The notes under the pieces were generated by a model. It was not told the origin of the DNA. It ran no database searches and saw nothing but the letters and a program-made list of their open reading frames with translations. From Chara braunii (Eukaryota; Streptophyta; Charophyceae; Charales; Characeae), in the NCBI GenBank assembly GCA_003427395.1, contig BFEA01000388.1:1196817-1220136 (forward strand): a DNA stretch of 23,320 bases, read 5' to 3'. The first letter of the stretch is position 1; the number at the start of each line of letters is the position of its first letter. Of this stretch, positions 7,736-16,716 are shown piece after piece. A program made the translations under genes and the position numbers.

Positions 7736-8309
7736 GGCTTGGACCCCACTGGCCGGCGGCTGGAAAAGGTACTTGGCCGCCGGTTTGTGGCCAACATCGG
7801 TGGAAAGGTATTGGCACGTTTCGACGTGACCCCACCGCCGATTTCTGGCGGGGCTTTGGAAACGGCCAGGCTTGCCGCATTAGGAAACCGGAGAGGGGCC
7901 CCTCCTGAAAAGGAAAGTTCGGATGGTCTGCATGGACCAGCGGACATGCAAACCACCAACGGCCCGTTTGGACGATTCGTGCAATACGCACTTCAAGCGC
8001 TGTGTTTCGCTCTGGTCCAGCCTGAAGTCCGTGACGCCTGTGAACTGCACCACACCTTGCTGGCCCCCGATGCCAACAGCTGGCACTTTGCCCTCCCTAC
8101 CCTGCGGGAGGCCGTTTTGGAAAGGAGGGCCGGTTTCTGGCGGAGACTTTTCCAGCCGCCAACCACGGCCAACAGTGTTTCCAGAACGGCAGTGGGGTCT
8201 GAAACCGACGTTGGCATACCTCTAAAGAACTTCCTGGCGGCCCAGTGCGGTCCGAAATTGCCCTTCCATGCCAAAACGTTTCCAGCCGCTGGCCAGTGGG
8301 GTCCAAGCC
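7736..8309. mobile_element. TIR transposon, 574 bp, target duplication TTA
   Basis: The ends are GGCTTGGACCCCACTGGCCG and, inverted, GGCTTGGACCCCACTGGCCA, continuing GCGGCTGGAAA on both sides. TTA lies at 7733-7735 and 8310-8312. Internal motifs CCGGTTT(G/C)TGGC and GGAAA(A/C)GG recur. A 215-codon frame spans the whole element and both TIRs (7685-8332). Because it starts and ends outside the element and opposite-strand frames are also open, I treat it as a GC-driven accident, not a transposase. Confidence 0.85.
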
Positions 8310-8312
8310 TTA

Positions 8313-8696
8313 GTATAGCACGGTCGGTATGACCCAGTCAACCGACATTCCACAGAGCTTTCAGAGTCATCTCTGATGAACCTTCACACTTTTCTTTGTC
8401 CTTTCTTTTTCCCATCTCTTTTTTTCTCGTCTTTTGAAAGGGGGCAGTCCTTCAACCACCACTTCCGCCGACCCTCTTTTTCTCGTGGGCAGATTTCTTA
8501 TGCGTGGCATGCCTAAAACAAACTAGTGCGCCTTGCCAGCCAAAAAAGGTGTGGGAGGCCGCTGAGCCCAGAAGAATGCGCTGGTGGTCAACTTCGCTGC
8601 AAAAGTTTGCAGGGAGAGGTACTGGTGGTTTTTAAATTTTAACATTTCAACAAGAGGTCCGCCATCTGTGGATATATCTTTTTTCTTTTTATTTTT
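8313..8696. other. Pyrimidine-rich spacer with a solo TTAA-family end
   Basis: No gene is recognised. 8385-8500 is pyrimidine rich. A solo terminus GGTACTGGTGGT followed by a T-rich TTTAAA lies at 8618-8636, and GCGCTGGTGGT at 8579 is in the same direction, so these are not a matched pair. Confidence 0.5.
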
Positions 8697-8818
8697 AAAA
8701 GGGCGATGACCCTGAGGTATTATCATTGGACTAACCAGCCCAGGTAAACTCAATATTGTGTAAATTCAATACTGTGTCTAATCTGACATCGGGTGGCCTT
8801 TTCAGCCCAGGGTGGCCT
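8697..8818 (+). repeat. Dispersed repeat R1, second full copy
   Basis: AAAAGGGCGATGACCCTGAG, ACTAACCAGCCCAGGTAAAC, and GGGTGGCC with CAGCCCAGGGTGGCC match 2389-2496 in order and orientation. A small internal duplication (CAATATTGTGTAAATT then CAATACTGTGT) distinguishes it. A T-rich tract precedes both copies. Confidence 0.75.
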
Positions 8819-8847
8819 GGATTGCCTTCAGGGAACCCCTGCCGCCC

Positions 8848-8863
8848 TTTTTTTTTTTTTTTT
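8848..8863. repeat. T16 homopolymer
   Basis: A poly-T run immediately followed by CAAAAAA. Confidence 0.9.
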
Positions 8864-9607
8864 CAAAAAAGAGCTTGTGAAAGTAGTCATCCAGTTGATT
8901 GCAGAAGGATTCAAAGTCATGGGACCCACGTTCAGTTCACAACGCTCGGAATGTATCTGGGCTGTGCGTGATCCAGATACGTTGGAAGTTGGAACTGACA
9001 AAACATTTTGAATGTATCAGGACCACCAACAGAACCCAATATCGTCGAAACGTTGAAGTAGTCCGAGGCCTTTTTTTTGTTTTGGAAATTCCGAGGCCCA
9101 TTGTGAATGCACCGGGTCGAACAGCAAAGCCCTATACTTTTGTTACCTTTGCCATTTGTTTCCTATACCTCTGAAGGACAAATGCTTCGTCGTAGCTGCA
9201 GTGCTGACATGGTCAGCACCGTTCCGGCGGTCAGTGGCTGCGGAGGCACGAAAGACGAGAAGGATGAACTCTTGCAGATCCTGTGCTCCTGTTGATATCT
9301 GATTTTGATTGCCCTTGGCCCTCTTGTTACGTTTGCCGACATGACAAGGCCATAACCCCCTTTTAAGAAGTTTTTTTGAACGACATTCTGTGAGACGAGG
9401 CGACGTCGTAACCCTGACGTCTGACTTCTGTGCATTCAACAATGCAAAAAAATGCCCGTGGCATGTTCAACTCGTATCCTGTGTGTGCTTTTGTGGACGA
9501 CACAGTGAACGAGGTTGAGGGAGAAGCAAGCCCATGGCTTTCAACATGGTTGGAAAGGGGGTGGACTTCCAAGCTACTGTGTGATCGTCCTGCCACTTCT
9601 CAAGATT
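8864..9607. other. Unassigned sequence, possible small exon-like frame
   Basis: No known family recognised. A 67-codon plus frame (9430-9633) has a balanced composition with a hydrophobic-acidic segment (FVDDTVNEVEGEASPWLSTW), but it runs into the terminal repeat of the element at 9611, so it is not called. A short hairpin, GTATCTGG/CCAGATAC, occurs at about 8952-8980. Confidence 0.35.
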
Positions 9608-9610
9608 TTA

Positions 9611-10807
9611 GAGCCTCGTTCCACACCACTTGAGAACTCTTGAGTTTCAAGTGCGCCCTAATCCCGAAATCTTGATTAATTTACACTACGCCGCCTCCTC
9701 GTTCCATGCACACCAGAGACTGAACTTGAAAATGTCGCACTTGAAAGAAAAACACCCTGGCTCCCCCTTGTGCGGAGACCCACTGGCGGGTTTTCGATCC
9801 AGTAGGCCGGCACCCGGACTTTAATATGTCCGCCTACGGTGTGCCATTTGGGACTCTAGGGACTGGTTGGGGCGAGGTGCAATGTGGGAGCGCGCATGCG
9901 GTGGGTTTTCAAATTCAAAATCTGTTGGGGGTAGAGTGCGGCGCTGCGCAACCTACAGAATTGCCACGCGCGCGGAAGTGGACACGGGCTTGTACTGCAC
10001 TTGGACGCGTGCAAGGGCAGTGGACACCGCCGCCAGTTTCCTTTCGTTGGGAGTTGTTCATTGCACCGTGCGTTGAGTGGACTGCAATAGCTCTTGTCCA
10101 TGGAGGACATCCAATTTCCGTGCGTGGCGGCGGACGGCTCTGCGCCACGTCGCCGAGAACTCTCCCAGCGTGAGAAACGCCTGGTGGTTACAGCATTGCT
10201 CGCCATGGCAACACATCTGCAGCACAGAGCGGCATTGTGGCGCAGTCCGGCGAGAAGCATGTGCGAACGCCGGTGAAGCAACCTGCAGCAACCGTGCTTG
10301 TCTTGTACTGCCATGTGGATCCATCGCCCAGAACACAGCGTCCAAACGGCTACGAGCAGCTGCGGCGCGCGACCGATTCAAATCTTCCCACCTCGATGAC
10401 GGTGCACCGCACGCTACAACGGTCACCGCGCGTGTGTGCCCCAACGGCCCGCAGGAAGCCGCAGCCACCAAACTCAGTTCCACTGCTGGCACCCGGTACC
10501 GCCACCAGTAGCCGTTGCTCGCTGGACCGCAAAAAGGACATGCCGTGAACCAGGAACGCGGGGCGTAAAAGAAAAAGAAAAAAAACTTACCTGCACCCGT
10601 GGCTGAAACCCAAGGGTAGCTCTTGAACTCAAGGCACCTCCGGGAGGTGACTTGAACTCAAGTGCGATTTTGCCTGGGCTGCATTTGAGTTTCAAGAGCG
10701 GGCACTTGAGATGCAAAATGTGAAAACAAAAAAGCATTTCTCTAGGGCGGGGTGGAACGATGATTTTTCGCGTCGCACTTGAACTCAAGTGGGGTGGAAC
10801 GAGGCTC
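9611..10807. mobile_element. TIR transposon, 1197 bp, target duplication TTA
   Basis: The left end GAGCCTCGTTCCACACCACT and the inverted right end GAGCCTCGTTCCACCCCACT differ by one base. Both continue CTTGAG and then TTCAAGTGCG. TTA flanks both (9608-9610 and 10808-10810). Palindromic CTTGAACTCAAG-type motifs occur repeatedly near both ends (about 9632-9650 and 10622-10790) and look like sub-terminal binding repeats. The interior 9820-10540 is GC-rich with several overlapping frames of 100-150 codons on both strands; none carries a recognisable DDE or helix-turn-helix pattern by eye. It may be a captured or eroded coding fragment. Confidence 0.85.
10077..10511 (+). other. Overlapping GC-rich open frames inside the 9611 element
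   Basis: A 144-codon plus frame (10077-10511) coexists with a 144-codon minus frame (10058-10492) and a 60-codon plus frame starting MSMEDIQFPCVAADGSAPRR (10094-10276). Having several frames open at once fits high GC content more than selection. A minus-strand donor-like GCAG/GTAAGT at about 10586-10596, with a pyrimidine tract beyond, is the only splice-like hint. Confidence 0.25.
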
Positions 10808-10844
10808 TTATTCTGCTGCTCCACTGCCAACAAGGTTGGCCATA

Positions 10845-10947
10845 GGGACTCACTCCACTACTCACCAAATGTGCGAGAATGGAGAATGCATCTTTCTGCC
10901 ATAATTTTTTGTCTTTTGCACGTGCGGTTAGTAGTGGAGGGAGGCTC
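10845..10947. mobile_element. MITE, GGGCCTCGCTCCACTACTCTC family, target duplication ATA
   Basis: The left end is GGGACTCACTCCACTACTCA. The inverted right end is GAGCCTCCCTCCACTACTAA. ATA lies at 10842-10844 and 10948-10950. The interior carries AATGCATCTTTCTGCCAT and TTTTTGTCTTTTGCACGTG, shared with the copies at 19236 and 20535. Length 103 bp. Confidence 0.8.
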
Positions 10948-11110
10948 ATAATTCTGATTTCTTCTCTGATGAATTGCGTATTGTGCCTGGATCTGCCTAA
11001 ACCACCAATAGCCCCGATGTCGAAGGGAGGCTCATAATTCTGATTTCTTCTCTGATGAATTGCGTACTGTGCCTGGATCTGCCTAAACCACCAATAGCCC
11101 CGATGTCGAA
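10939..11110 (+). repeat. Tandem duplication, 86 bp x 2
   Basis: Copies 10939-11024 and 11025-11110 differ at a single base (GCGTATTGTG versus GCGTACTGTG). The unit includes the right end and the ATA flank of the 10845 MITE, so the duplication is younger than that insertion. Confidence 0.93.
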
Positions 11111-11254
11111 AATTGGCTTCCCCCCGACGTAAAAAAAACGGCTTTCCCCTGACGTCAAAAAATCGGCTTTCCTGGTCATACGGACCGGGTTTAAAGGGCG
11201 GGGGGCTGCGACCGGCAGGCCCAGGCGGGTACAGTCACACAATTTCCAAGCACC
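11111..11254. other. Short tandem motif and GC-rich spacer
   Basis: Three degenerate units of a CGGCTTTCC(C)CTGACGT motif at 11115-11172, then a GC-rich spacer. No gene seen. Confidence 0.5.
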
Positions 11255-11756
11255 AACTTTGGCGGATTTTCGCGTTCAGAAGAATTTACAAAAACATTGG
11301 AAAATTTGAAATCCTGTAGATCAGATCTTGATCTTTCCAGGACAAGTATCAGAAAAACGAAAAAAACAGTAAAATAGACCATGAAATAATTGCTGCGCCG
11401 ATTCATCACCTTTTCCATTTCCACCACTCTACCACCTGTGGGAGGGTCTGTAGATTTGGTTGTGATCTTTCCAAAAGAGGAAAAAAAGAAAAGAAGACCG
11501 TGAAATAAATGCTAGCATAAACAAAGATGAATTAGGAGAAGAAAGCGCCGATTCGTCTCACTTTTAGTTTTCGCCACCCTACAACGTGTGGGCCAACGGG
11601 AAAAGTACCTCAACTTCCACAAGTTTTCACGCTCAAAAGAATATGTCAAGAAAATCTGAAAATTTTGTCATGATCTTTTCAGGAAAGTTATTGAAAATAA
11701 AATAAAACATTGTTTATGATGCGTTTTCTATTTTTGCCACGCTTCCAGTTCTCCTC
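11255..11756 (+). repeat. Degenerate tandem repeats, three units
   Basis: Recurring landmarks are GATCTTTCCAGG (11327, 11464, 11672), CCRTGAAATAAATGCT (11378, 11500), CGCCGATTC (11397, 11549), TTTYGCCACSCTWC (11415, 11568, 11734) and CRCGYTCARAAGAAT (11270, 11629). The spacing is irregular, from 120 to 210 bp, so the array is old. Confidence 0.6.
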
Positions 11757-11825
11757 GCTGTGCTACGAGTAGCCCTCATGTGCTACCCGTGCCTCAAAAT
11801 TTAGGACGACGGGGGCAGTGGTGGT

Positions 11826-12060
11826 TTAAACCACTAGTACTTCCCCAAAGTGAGGGCGGTTTGAGATGCACCAGGCTGCTGAGCAAGGACAAATTCATTC
11901 ATGTGGAATTGTCGTGGCTTTCTCAGGGGAGTGGTGCCACTAGTACTTCCGCAAAGTGAGGGCGGTTTGAGATGCACCAGTCTGCCGAGCACGGACAAAT
12001 TCATTCATGTGGAATTGTCATGGCTTTCTCGTGATAGCCAGGAAACGTAGTGGTGGTTGG
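11826..12060. mobile_element. TTAA-family element, copy 7, with internal tandem duplication
   Basis: TTAA at 11826-11829 sits at a GTGGTTTAAACCAC junction, so a solo right end (CAGTGGTGGT) abuts this left end, ACCACTAGTACTTCC. The right end AGGAAACGTAGTGGTGGT is followed by TTGG. Inside, a 106-bp unit occurs twice (11831-11936 and from 11937 to about 12030), sharing CAAAGTGAGGGCGGTTTGAG and ATTCATTCATGTGGAATTGT. Confidence 0.65.
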
Positions 12061-13345
12061 AGCTTTGCTGTCCCAGCACATGTTGCAAGTGAGCTTGTGT
12101 TCTTTTGCCGAAGTGGATTCCCTCCTGCACGCCACAAAAAAAATGAACCAGTGCATTTTCTGCTTTGGCTAGCTCCACCAGCGATTTAGCTCCTGTAGGC
12201 CATGGCCCGGAAGTCATGGGGCGTGCACGATGGCTGGAAAAAAGTAGTGCATCTCTTTTGTTCCGGTGTGTGCTGCATCCTTCAGGGCTTTACCAATTGG
12301 ACTGAAGTGGCTTTCAGCCCAGGCCAAAGAAAAACGGCGCCCCAAGCCGGTTGATTTTTGATTGGCGCACTCGGTAGAAATCAGCACTCAGAAAAAGAGG
12401 CGAAGCTTGTTGCCATATGTCGGATGACACACTTTCCATGTGCTGGCCGGCCTGCATGTGGTTTGATATTTGGGGAGTTATCTTTCAGGAATCGGGAGAA
12501 AATTGGCGGTCCAGTATCAATGATTTTAATAAAAAGAAGAGAATGGAGCTTTTTTTAATGGACAGAATGCAGTCAACTCCAAGAGCCCAACAAACACCAA
12601 ACGTGGCACATGCAATCAGACTCGTTCTCAAACACACTTTTCATGCATGTAAACAGCAACGCAGCATACTGGCGACATACGCCCACTCAAAATTCAGATA
12701 TATGGCTTTCAGATACGAGTTCACTCTCAATTGGCTATGGCGACTTCAGCGCCCAAACATCTCACTGTTCACATACACTGGATCACCCTGGATATCCCAC
12801 ACGCATCACTCTAACACTCGAACACACACACACACTCACTACTAACTACAGCTGTGGCAGCTGTCACTGCATCTACCCTATCGCTATGCTAACTCCCTCT
12901 CTCTAGCCCACTGCGTCCTCCGGGCTCATCTGCAGACCTCCTTGCACAAGTCGCTGTGGCAGCGCTTCCGCATGGCTCACGCAGGAATGAATGAATGGCT
13001 GGGCGCTGCCTCTTGATTTATACTTCAGAAATTCGTTGGTCTGCCCTTTGCCATCGGCCCTTGGTGCTCACAGTCCCCCTGTGGTACTTGCTGGACTGGA
13101 CTGGGACTCTCTAGACCTTCTGCTGACTGTAGGCAGTCATACCGTCGACTCAGTGCAGTTGCACTGAGGTCCTACCTGTTGACCTTGCCACTTGTCTTCA
13201 TCTGAAAACGTGGGCCTACCTTAGACTCACCACTTGACCACTTGCCGACCTTCTAGAAGGACTAAAGCTAGGCCTCTGGACTCTACTTGGACTCCTACCT
13301 TACAGGTCTACAGTTCGAATCTCCCTACAGCCTACAACCTACGGC
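12061..13345. other. Unassigned sequence upstream of the first adapter
   Basis: No gene family recognised. A 142-codon plus frame (12417-12845) ends in a His-Thr run from an (AC)n tract and is not convincing. A 9-bp stem with a 2-nt loop, CTCAGTGCA-GT-TGCACTGAG, lies at 13149-13168. The stretch 13060-13340 is unusually rich in CTNGAC/ACTTG-like words. Confidence 0.4.
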
Positions 13346-13383
13346 CTGTCTCTTATACACATCTAGATGTGTATAAGAGACAG
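13346..13383. other. Nextera mate-pair junction adapter (Tn5 mosaic ends)
   Basis: CTGTCTCTTATACACATCT is followed directly by AGATGTGTATAAGAGACAG, the head-to-head 19-bp Tn5 mosaic ends left by circularisation in Nextera mate-pair libraries. The plus frame across it (13234-13506) contains the signature PVSYTHLDVYKRQ. The sequences on either side are not copies of each other, so the join may link DNA from different places. Confidence 0.97.
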
Positions 13384-13699
13384 CAGGGAACTGTGCAGAT
13401 ACTGTACACAGGTAAGCTGAGGTCAAGGGATCGACCCCTGGGATCTGCATCGGCTACTGCCAAAGGTGAAAACTGTTTCACACACACAGACCTTGACCAA
13501 AAATAAAACAGGGCAAATAAAAACAACAGAAAAACCTAAAAAAAATGATCTCCAATGCACTTTTCAGGGTTGAGGGGTTAACTGGGGCTGAAAAGTGGGG
13601 GTCCCTGTTAACCGCTTATGTGGAGTTGTCCGCATATCTCACCCGACATCTTTGCCGGCAAGCCAGTTATTCTGATTTTTTTTTAATCTCTAGCTCCAC
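13384..13699. other. Unassigned sequence downstream of the first adapter
   Basis: No gene is recognised. CAGGTAAGC at 13410 resembles a splice donor. GGGATCGACCCC at 13428-13439 resembles a tRNA B box but has no cloverleaf around it. AATAAA occurs twice near 13503-13519. Confidence 0.4.
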
Positions 13700-13810
13700 C
13701 TTTCAAACCCACCACCACTGGACCTGGCTGCAAAGCGGCACTGTCCGGCAGGGGCAAATCGGTGTCTTTGTAGTTGGTATTTGTGAAAAGGCGGCCCTCC
13801 CGAGCTGTGG

Positions 13811-13824
13811 TGGTTTAAACCACT
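13811..13824. repeat. Abutting TTAA-family ends
   Basis: TGGTTTAAACCACT is the junction of a right end (CTGTGGTGGT) and a left end (ACCACTGCTGG) sharing one TTAA (13815-13818). Their partners are not clear; ACCCACCACCAC at 13707-13718 may be the decayed left partner of the right end. Confidence 0.4.
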
Positions 13825-13844
13825 GCTGGTCCAGATGCATGGTG

Positions 13845-13872
13845 ATCTCTCTCTCTCTCTCTCTCTCTCTCA
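13845..13872. repeat. (TC)n microsatellite
   Basis: About 13 uninterrupted TC units next to the abutting TTAA-family ends. Confidence 0.95.
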
Positions 13873-13961
13873 TGGTGTGTTTGTCATACTCGTAGCCTTC
13901 GACGAAGAACTCTGAAAAGGATCTGTGAGGCTGATCAAGTGCTGATCGGCTCCGGAAATCT

Positions 13962-14883
13962 GGATGGAAGGAAGCTGGATGGCAAATAAAGATCTTGTGG
14001 CAGAAGTATGCTTTTTTTGTTCGGGGCCGGGGGGGGGTATGCATATTTTTGCTCCGTGCTGGACCCGGTAGACACATAACTTTTTTTTCAGTGCTCAGGA
14101 AAATCACTAGGTTCAGATGTTGCTCCGTGCTGGACCTGTTAGACACAAAACTTTTTTTTTCAGTGCTCAGGAAAATCAATAGGTTCAGATGATGTGCTTT
14201 CGGAAAAATTAATAATTAAAAAAAGAAATCTGGAAGGCAAAAGAAGTTCCGGTGGCAAAAGTATGATGTCTTTGCTCCCTGCTGGACGGGGCTTCCTGGT
14301 GGGCCCATATTTTTTTTGGCTTGGTGTTCCTGGCTCAGAGAAATCGACACGTCCAAATGGATCCTCTATGGGAGGAAATTTGTAAATAAAAAAAGAAAGA
14401 AATCTCGATGGCAAAAGAAGTGCCCGTGGCAGAATTATGCATATCGTCGCTCCCCCTGCTGGACCCAGTAGGCCCAAAAATTTTTACCCCGTCGCTCCTC
14501 GGTAGGCCCAAAACTCTTTTGGCTCGGCGCTCCAGGCTCAGAGAAATCAACAAGTTCAGATGATCTGCCTTGGGGGGAAAGGGTGGAAAATTTGACATAG
14601 AAAGAGATCGGGATGGTGAAGAAAGTTCGCGTGGCAAAAGTATGCATATCGTTGCTCCCCCTGGTGGACCCTGTAGGCCCAAAAGTTTTTGCACCGGTGG
14701 TTCTGGGTAGGCCCAAAACCTTTTGGCTCGGTGCTCCAGGCTCAGAGAAATCAATATGTTCAGATGGTCACCATGATCTGTTTTGGGGGAAAAATTTTAA
14801 AAAATTGAAAAGAAAAATGTCGATGTCAAACGGATGTTCTGGTGGCAGAAGTATGCATATTTTTTCTCCCTGGATCATGTTTC
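13962..14883 (+). repeat. Tandem array, about 205-bp unit, five degenerate copies
   Basis: Unit starts lie near 13970, 14229, 14402, 14609 and 14818. Shared landmarks in order are TCTGGATGGCAAAAGAAGT, GTGGCAGAAGTATGCATAT, GCTCCCCCTGCTGGACCC, TAGGCCCAAAA, TTTTGGCTCGGTGCTCCAGG, CTCAGAGAAATCAA and GTTCAGATGATCTG. The last unit is truncated. Minus-strand frames of 90-160 codons reflect this periodicity and show repeated SEPGAPSQK-like peptides. They shift frame between units, so I do not call them genes. Confidence 0.8.
14051..14192 (+). repeat. Tandem duplication, 71 bp x 2, inside the first unit
   Basis: 14051-14121 and 14122-14192 both run GCTCCGTGCTGGACC, TAGACACA, a T8-T9 run, CAGTGCTCAGGAAAATCA and AGGTTCAGATG. 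Confidence 0.85.
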
Positions 14884-14943
14884 CACAACAGTTTGGAACA
14901 GAGCTCAAAGTTTTATGGATTAGCAGTTTTATGGATTAGCACC

Positions 14944-15074
14944 TTAAACCAACAGTCGTACTCAACAATGGCCAGCAGCTGATGTATTTTGCTTCAGTGA
15001 CTGAGCCCCAAAAGTTGCAGCACGTATACGACAACGGCGGGTGGCTAATGTATGGGCCAAGTGCTGGTGGTAAG
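14944..15074. mobile_element. TTAA-family element, copy 8
   Basis: TTAA (14944-14947) then ACCAACAGTCGTACTC, with TGGCCAGCAGC following. The right end TGGGCCAAGTGCTGGTGGT lacks an intact TTAA (TAAG follows). The inverted right end matches the left end of copy 6 over ACCACCAGCACTTGGCCCAT. Confidence 0.55.
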
Positions 15075-15165
15075 GAATATGCTTAAGGGGACCCAGATAG
15101 GGCGGATGAATGGAAGAGAACTCTGGCAGAGGCCAAGGTAGCAGAGAGAAAAGGCGCAAAATTTA

Positions 15166-15197
15166 TTTTCAAGCGGGGAAAGGTGCTGGTGGTTTAA
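15166..15197 (+). repeat. Solo right end of the TTAA family
   Basis: TTTCAAGCGGGGAAAGGTGC followed by TGGTGGT-TTAA matches the right end of the 6953-7132 element. Its TTAA (15194-15197) is shared with the next element. Confidence 0.65.
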
Positions 15198-15330
15198 GCC
15201 ACCAGTACATGGCCCCAGGAAACTGGAGAACCTGTTTTGAGCCTCTCCGGAAATTTAGGAGGCCGAATCGGCAGTCGACGGCCTCTGAAAGGGGCCCACG
15301 GCCGGCAGCTGGCATGTACTGGTGCTTTAA
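15194..15330. mobile_element. TTAA-family element, copy 9
   Basis: TTAA (15194-15197), then GCCACCAGTACATGGCCCC. The right end GGCATGTACTGGTGCT is followed by TTAA (15327-15330). The interior is 129 bp and the TIR is about 13 bp (CACCAGTACATG on both sides). Confidence 0.75.
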
Positions 15331-15410
15331 AGGCAAAGGATATTGAGTTTCGTATTCAGTAGACATGCGAATTTCTCTCCAGCATACTAACAGTAAATCT
15401 GCGCTAGGGT

Positions 15411-16019
15411 TTCGTCTCACATCTGTGTTGGGATTAGCTTTCTGGCTGGACTTCTAGAATTGGGCTTGATGCCTCGTCTGCTATGGTGATATTTCAGAGC
15501 ACATACATCTCTGTTTTTAGGGATGCAGGGCCCGACTCCCAGACGATATATATTACATCCTTCATTACAGACGCTGGACTCGATTGGACCCGATTGGTCT
15601 GATCTCCAGCTTACACACATCATATCAAAGCTAGGGTTTCGTCTCCTGGTCTGATAGTTAGGAGTGGGACTGATGCCTTGGTTCGCTTCGAGAGTCTGTA
15701 AATCTGATGGATAGGGTTATACCGTATATGATTAATGAACATACGTAGGATACATAGGATGTAGGAGATATCAACACATCTCTGTATTTCCAGCTGATAC
15801 ATCACATCATATCAAAGTTAGGGTCTCGTCTCCTGGTCTGTTAGTAAGGATTGGGATTGATGTCTTGTTTGTTTTTTGAGAATTTGTAGATCTGATGGAT
15901 GGGGTATTACCATCATCTGACATGTATTGATTCACAAACATACATAGGAAGTATGACATATTGACACATCTCTGTATTGGGACGCTGGACCCGATTTCCA
16001 GCTGACACATTCACATCAT
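15411..16019 (+). repeat. AGGGTTTCGTCTC tandem repeats, three units
   Basis: Unit starts are 15411, 15627 and 15814. Each begins with CTAGGGTTTCGTCTC or GTTAGGGTCTCGTCTCC. Shared landmarks are TGGTCTGWTAGTWAGGA, TCTGATGGATRGGGT, CATACATAGGA and ACACATCTCTGT, ending TTCCAGCTGAYACAT. AGGGTTT is the plant telobox core. Related single motifs lie at 18288 and 18367. Confidence 0.65.
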
Positions 16020-16025
16020 TGTACA

Positions 16026-16128
16026 TTTCCAGCAGGTGTAGCTCCCCACCAATAGATGGAGCCTTCGACGCTGGAGCCTACTTAACGAGGATGCTCTTAT
16101 CACCTCGTTAAGTAGGTTTCCTGTATAA
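16026..16128 (+). repeat. Hairpin module H, copy A
   Basis: TTTCCAGCAGGTGTAGCTCC, CCACCAATAGATGGAGCC and TTCGACGC are followed by a perfect 14-bp stem: CCTACTTAACGAGG (16077-16090) and CCTCGTTAAGTAGG (16103-16116), with a 12-nt loop. GTATAA follows. Copies B (18438) and C (20777) conserve the head and loop and end in GAAGTT plus poly-A. The poly-A tail and conserved head suggest a SINE-like retroposon. TTCGA is partly B-box-like, but no convincing A box is seen. Confidence 0.6.
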
Positions 16129-16183
16129 AATTCATTAACCCAACCTATACCTCATTCTTCTGATGCCTGGCGCCTCCGGATCC

Positions 16184-16362
16184 AAATGGCTGGCGGCACT
16201 AGCCAAAACAATAAGAAAAAGAAACAACGGCGGATGCGGCAGTTTTTGAGTTGGCAAAGGCAAAAAAGTTTCACTGCCGCTTCGGCAAAGCTTGGTGTGC
16301 AGTTCTTTTCCACCTCAGCAAAAAGAGGCTCGGAGGTAGCGGTGTGAAAAAAAAAAAGGGGT
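16184..16362 (+). repeat. Decayed foldback arm related to 5251-5350
   Basis: ATGGCTGGCGGCACTAGCCA matches 5251. An A-rich run followed by GGGGTTAACTT corresponds to 5330-5346. The middle has GGCAAAGGCAAAAAAGTTT and GGCAAAGCTTGG, similar to 4923-4965. Confidence 0.4.
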
Positions 16363-16373
16363 TAACTTCAGTA

Positions 16374-16699
16374 GAGTCACAAAAAACGGATTTATAATTG
16401 CTCTATGGGGCAAGATACAGTTTGCAATTGCACTTCGGGCACCCTACCTGGCCAGAAAGCTGGGTTGTATACATTGTCTGAACTGCAGTTTAAAACTGTA
16501 TCTTGCAAAAGGGCCAGTTGGCTATATATGCTATGCATGGTTTAGGCCGTGCACCGTATGGACATCAAGACATATGGCTGGCAGAATTTCTGAACCCTCC
16601 AATAGGGTTGGCACGCTTTGCTGACCCTTCCAAAAAAAAAACAAAAAAAAAACACTGTATCTTGGCCCATAGTGCAATTATAACTCATTTCTGTGACTC
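16374..16699. mobile_element. Long-TIR element, 326 bp
   Basis: The left end GAGTCACAAAAAACGGATTT continues TATAATTGCTCTATGGGGCA and AGATACAGT. The inverted right end has GAGTCACAGAAATGAG, then TTATAATTGCACTATGGGCC and AAGATACAGT. These make TIRs of about 47 bp with a few changes and indels. A second nested inverted pair (GCAAGATACAGTTT and AAACTGTATCTTGC, 16410-16506) lies within. No target duplication was found. The long TIR resembles Mutator-like MITEs, but class is uncertain. Confidence 0.65.
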
Positions 16700-16716
16700 C
16701 TCCCCCCCAAAAAAAG

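Noticed and set aside
7685-8332. 215-codon plus-strand ORF
   Set aside because: It spans the whole 574-bp TIR element plus both flanks; the opposite strand is also open and no transposase motif is visible.
12417-12845. 142-codon plus-strand ORF
   Set aside because: No family resemblance, a His-Thr tail from an (AC)n tract, and no splice or codon evidence.
13428-13439. tRNA B-box-like GGGATCGACCCC
   Set aside because: No A box, acceptor stem or cloverleaf could be built around it.
13234-13506. 90-codon plus-strand ORF
   Set aside because: It reads through the sequencing adapter (PVSYTHLDVYKRQ), so it cannot be a natural gene.
13703-14754. Series of minus-strand ORFs with SEPGAPSQK-like repeats
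   Set aside because: Produced by the 205-bp tandem array. Frames change between units and none has a consistent start.
15411-16019. Possible CRISPR-like or telomeric array
   Set aside because: The repeats are long (about 190-215 bp), degenerate and without uniform spacers; AGGGTTT occurs once per unit rather than in telomeric runs.
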